A stretch of DNA of 64,000 nt from positions 1-64,000 of the forward strand of contig CAKQPE010000001.1 in assembly GCA_934256695.1 (NCBI GenBank), read 5' to 3'. Origin of the DNA: an uncultured Eubacteriales bacterium (GTDB lineage Bacteria > Bacillota > Clostridia > Lachnospirales > Anaerotignaceae). Every line of letters begins with the position of its first letter. The stretch's first letter is position 1. The notes beneath the pieces were generated by a model. The model was not told the origin of the DNA. It was given only the letters and a program-made list of their open reading frames with translations, and searched no databases. The position numbers were made by a program, and so were the translations under genes. Positions 62,243-64,000 of the stretch are shown here, in pieces.

Positions 62243-62692
62243 ATGGAGACATATGCAAAAAAACAGATGAAACAGATGAACTCTGCCATAAGCCATATTA
62301 CGGAGCTTTATGCCAGATGGGCAAAGCTGAAGGGTATAAGCTACGGTATGCTTATGGTGCTTTATTCAATAAACGATCTGGAAATCTGCACACAGAAGGA
62401 TATTTGTCTTTACTGGATGCTGCCTAAGCAGACAGTTCATTCGGTGCTTGTTAATTTAGATAAAAACGGTTATGTAAAGATAGAACAGAGTGAGAAAAAC
62501 AAAAAAGAAAAAAATATATCATTTACCGAAGAAGGAAAAATTTTTGCCAATGATATTTTAGACGGCATCTGCCGTATGGAAGAAAAAGTTCTTGAAAGCA
62601 TGGGCGAGAAAACAAGCAGTAAGTTTGTTGAAAATTTTATATACTACTGTAATAAATTTGAAGATATTTTTATTGAGGAAACGAAAAAATGA
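62243..62692 (+). CDS. MarR-family transcriptional regulator
   Basis: A 149-residue winged-helix regulator. The DNA-binding part is CTQKDICLYWMLPKQTVHSVLVNLDKNGYVKIEQSEKNKKEKNISFTEEGKIFANDI, flanked by dimer helices. Its stop overlaps the start of the MATE gene (ATGA), so they are translationally coupled, and the exporter is probably its target. The inducer is unknown. AAAGGAG precedes the ATG. Confidence 0.92.
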   Translation: METYAKKQMKQMNSAISHITELYARWAKLKGISYGMLMVLYSINDLEICTQKDICLYWMLPKQTVHSVLVNLDKNGYVKIEQSEKNKKEKNISFTEEGKIFANDILDGICRMEEKVLESMGEKTSSKFVENFIYYCNKFEDIFIEETKK

Positions 62693-64000
62693 ATACATCA
62701 CTTGCAAAGAATTTTAATATGAAAACACTTATCGCTTTTGCATTTCCCAATATGATAATGATGATTTTTTTGTCTCTTTATACCATTATTGACGGAATGT
62801 TTATATCCGGCTTTGTTGGGACAGATGCACTTTCGGCAACAAATATGGTTTATCCCGTAACAAGTATTGAAATGGCGTTTTCGATTATGATAGCTACCGG
62901 CGGAAGTGCCATTATAGCCAAAAAGCTTGGAGAAGGCAGACAAAAAGAGGCAAGGTCAATTCTTACGGCTCTTACAATACTTACGGCGGTTTTGGGAGTA
63001 ATAATTGCTGTGTTAAGTATTGTATTTTTAAAACCTATTGTATATTTGATGGGTGCAAGCCAAGTTCAGTTTGGCTACTGTGTTACATACCTTGGCTTAC
63101 TTTCTGTTTTTGTGCCGTTCTTTTTGCTTGAAACAATGTTTCAGATATTTTTTGTAACATCAGGAAGACCGGGACTGGGACTTATTGTAACAATGTCGGC
63201 AGGAATAACCAACATAGTGCTTGATTATATTTTTATGGGCCCTCTTAAAATGGGTGTTGCCGGTGCAGCTGTGGCAACGGGAATAGGACATGTTGTTGTT
63301 GCCGTTTGCGGAGCAGTGTTTTTTGCTTTTTCAAAGAATAATTCCGTAAAATTTTTTAAGCCTGATTTTAATTTCAAAGTAATAATCAGGGCAATGCTTA
63401 ACGGCTCGTCGGAAATGGTTACCAATACAGCGACTGCTGTTACAACATTTCTTTTTAATTATGAATTTTTGAAGTTTTACGGTGAAGACGGTGTTGCGGC
63501 AATAACAATAGTTATGTATTTCCAGTTTGTGTTTACTTCTGTGTTTTTTGGCTATGCCAACGGTGTTGCACCTGTAATCAGCTTTAAATACGGCATGCAG
63601 GATATCAGACAGCTTAAATCCATATACCGCCACAGTATGATATTTATTATTGTATGCTCTGTGGGTATGTTTGCTTTATCAATATTAAGCATAGGCTCTG
63701 TGCTTAAATTCTTTACTTCGCCTGATAGTGGAGTGTACAGTCTTACTCTCCATGGATTTAAGATATATGCAGCAAGTTTTATAATAATGGGTGTAAGCAT
63801 ATATGCTTCCTCGCTGTTTACAGCTTTCTCGGACGGACTTGTTTCGGCTGTGATTTCTTTTGCCAGAACATTTATATTCCTTGTTGGAACAGTGACTGTT
63901 CTGCCTGTGGTTTTAGGCAGAGAAGGCGTATGGCTTGCCGTACCTGCAGCCGAAGCTATGGGTCTGGCGGTAGCTGTATTTTTTCTTATATCGAAGCACA
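62689..64000 (+). CDS. MATE-family efflux transporter (partial, cut by window end)
   Basis: An open frame of 437 codons running off the right edge. It begins MNTSLAKNFNMKTLIAFAFP and continues IIDGMFISGFVGTDALSATNMVYP, the MATE hallmark, with many spans. MATE proteins export cationic drugs or metabolites using a sodium or proton gradient. The ATG overlaps the MarR stop by four bases. The last few residues are outside the window. Confidence 0.93.
   Translation, partial: MNTSLAKNFNMKTLIAFAFPNMIMMIFLSLYTIIDGMFISGFVGTDALSATNMVYPVTSIEMAFSIMIATGGSAIIAKKLGEGRQKEARSILTALTILTAVLGVIIAVLSIVFLKPIVYLMGASQVQFGYCVTYLGLLSVFVPFFLLETMFQIFFVTSGRPGLGLIVTMSAGITNIVLDYIFMGPLKMGVAGAAVATGIGHVVVAVCGAVFFAFSKNNSVKFFKPDFNFKVIIRAMLNGSSEMVTNTATAVTTFLFNYEFLKFYGEDGVAAITIVMYFQFVFTSVFFGYANGVAPVISFKYGMQDIRQLKSIYRHSMIFIIVCSVGMFALSILSIGSVLKFFTSPDSGVYSLTLHGFKIYAASFIIMGVSIYASSLFTAFSDGLVSAVISFARTFIFLVGTVTVLPVVLGREGVWLAVPAAEAMGLAVAVFFLISKH

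Overview
The window is the replication-origin region of a low-GC, spore-forming Firmicute, most likely a gut-type Clostridium of the Lachnospiraceae/Anaerotignum kind. Sporulation is indicated by spoIIID and bofA. The clostridial lifestyle is suggested by a 4-hydroxybutyrate/butyryl-CoA CoA-transferase, AT-rich intergenic DNA and frequent TTG starts. The species is an inference; no rRNA lies in the window. Several start codons given here are internal to the longest open frame because a Shine-Dalgarno sequence selects them.

Layout. 0-6.7 kb: a two-domain nitrilase-like protein, a CoA-transferase, and divergent ilvD / FadR-type regulator genes sharing twin operators. 6.7-13.8 kb (minus strand): the classic left arm of oriC, rpmH-rnpA-yidD-yidC-jag, then mnmE-mnmG-rsmG after a repeat. 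13.8-16.1 kb: a bipartite oriC with DnaA boxes on both sides of dnaA. 16.1-19.6 kb: dnaN-rlbA-recF and a second ParB-like gene where gyrB is often found. 19.7-33.9 kb: membrane and metabolic genes, argS, two perfect parS sites, parA-parB, a DUF4446 gene, serS, a NusG-II/Gx pair, DUF2508-bofA, a rhomboid protease, a DnaA-box cluster, a uracil-DNA glycosylase and a peptidase E. 34-40 kb: a LysR regulator divergent from a TRAP transporter operon (M-P-Q order) ending in an FAD oxidoreductase, then spoIIID. 40-48.7 kb (minus): an alanine/glycine symporter behind a glycine riboswitch and a five-gene nickel/peptide-type ABC importer behind a cobalamin riboswitch. 48.9-54 kb: an ECF sigma / anti-sigma / secreted-protein group and a LysM-M28 peptidase. 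54.5-61.9 kb (minus): a MacA-MacB-TolC-like export operon, and a TPP-riboswitch-controlled ABC transporter with no substrate-binding protein. 62.2 kb to the end: a MarR regulator with twin operators and a MATE exporter cut by the window edge.

The most distinctive feature is a family of 13 intergenic elements (R1-R13). Each is built from small hairpins whose stems change sequence from copy to copy while staying paired, arranged as mirror-image arms around variable cargo. They sit at gene ends, one supplies the last codons of peptidase E, and one lies between the two parS sites. No transposase, phage gene, CRISPR array, tRNA or rRNA gene was found.
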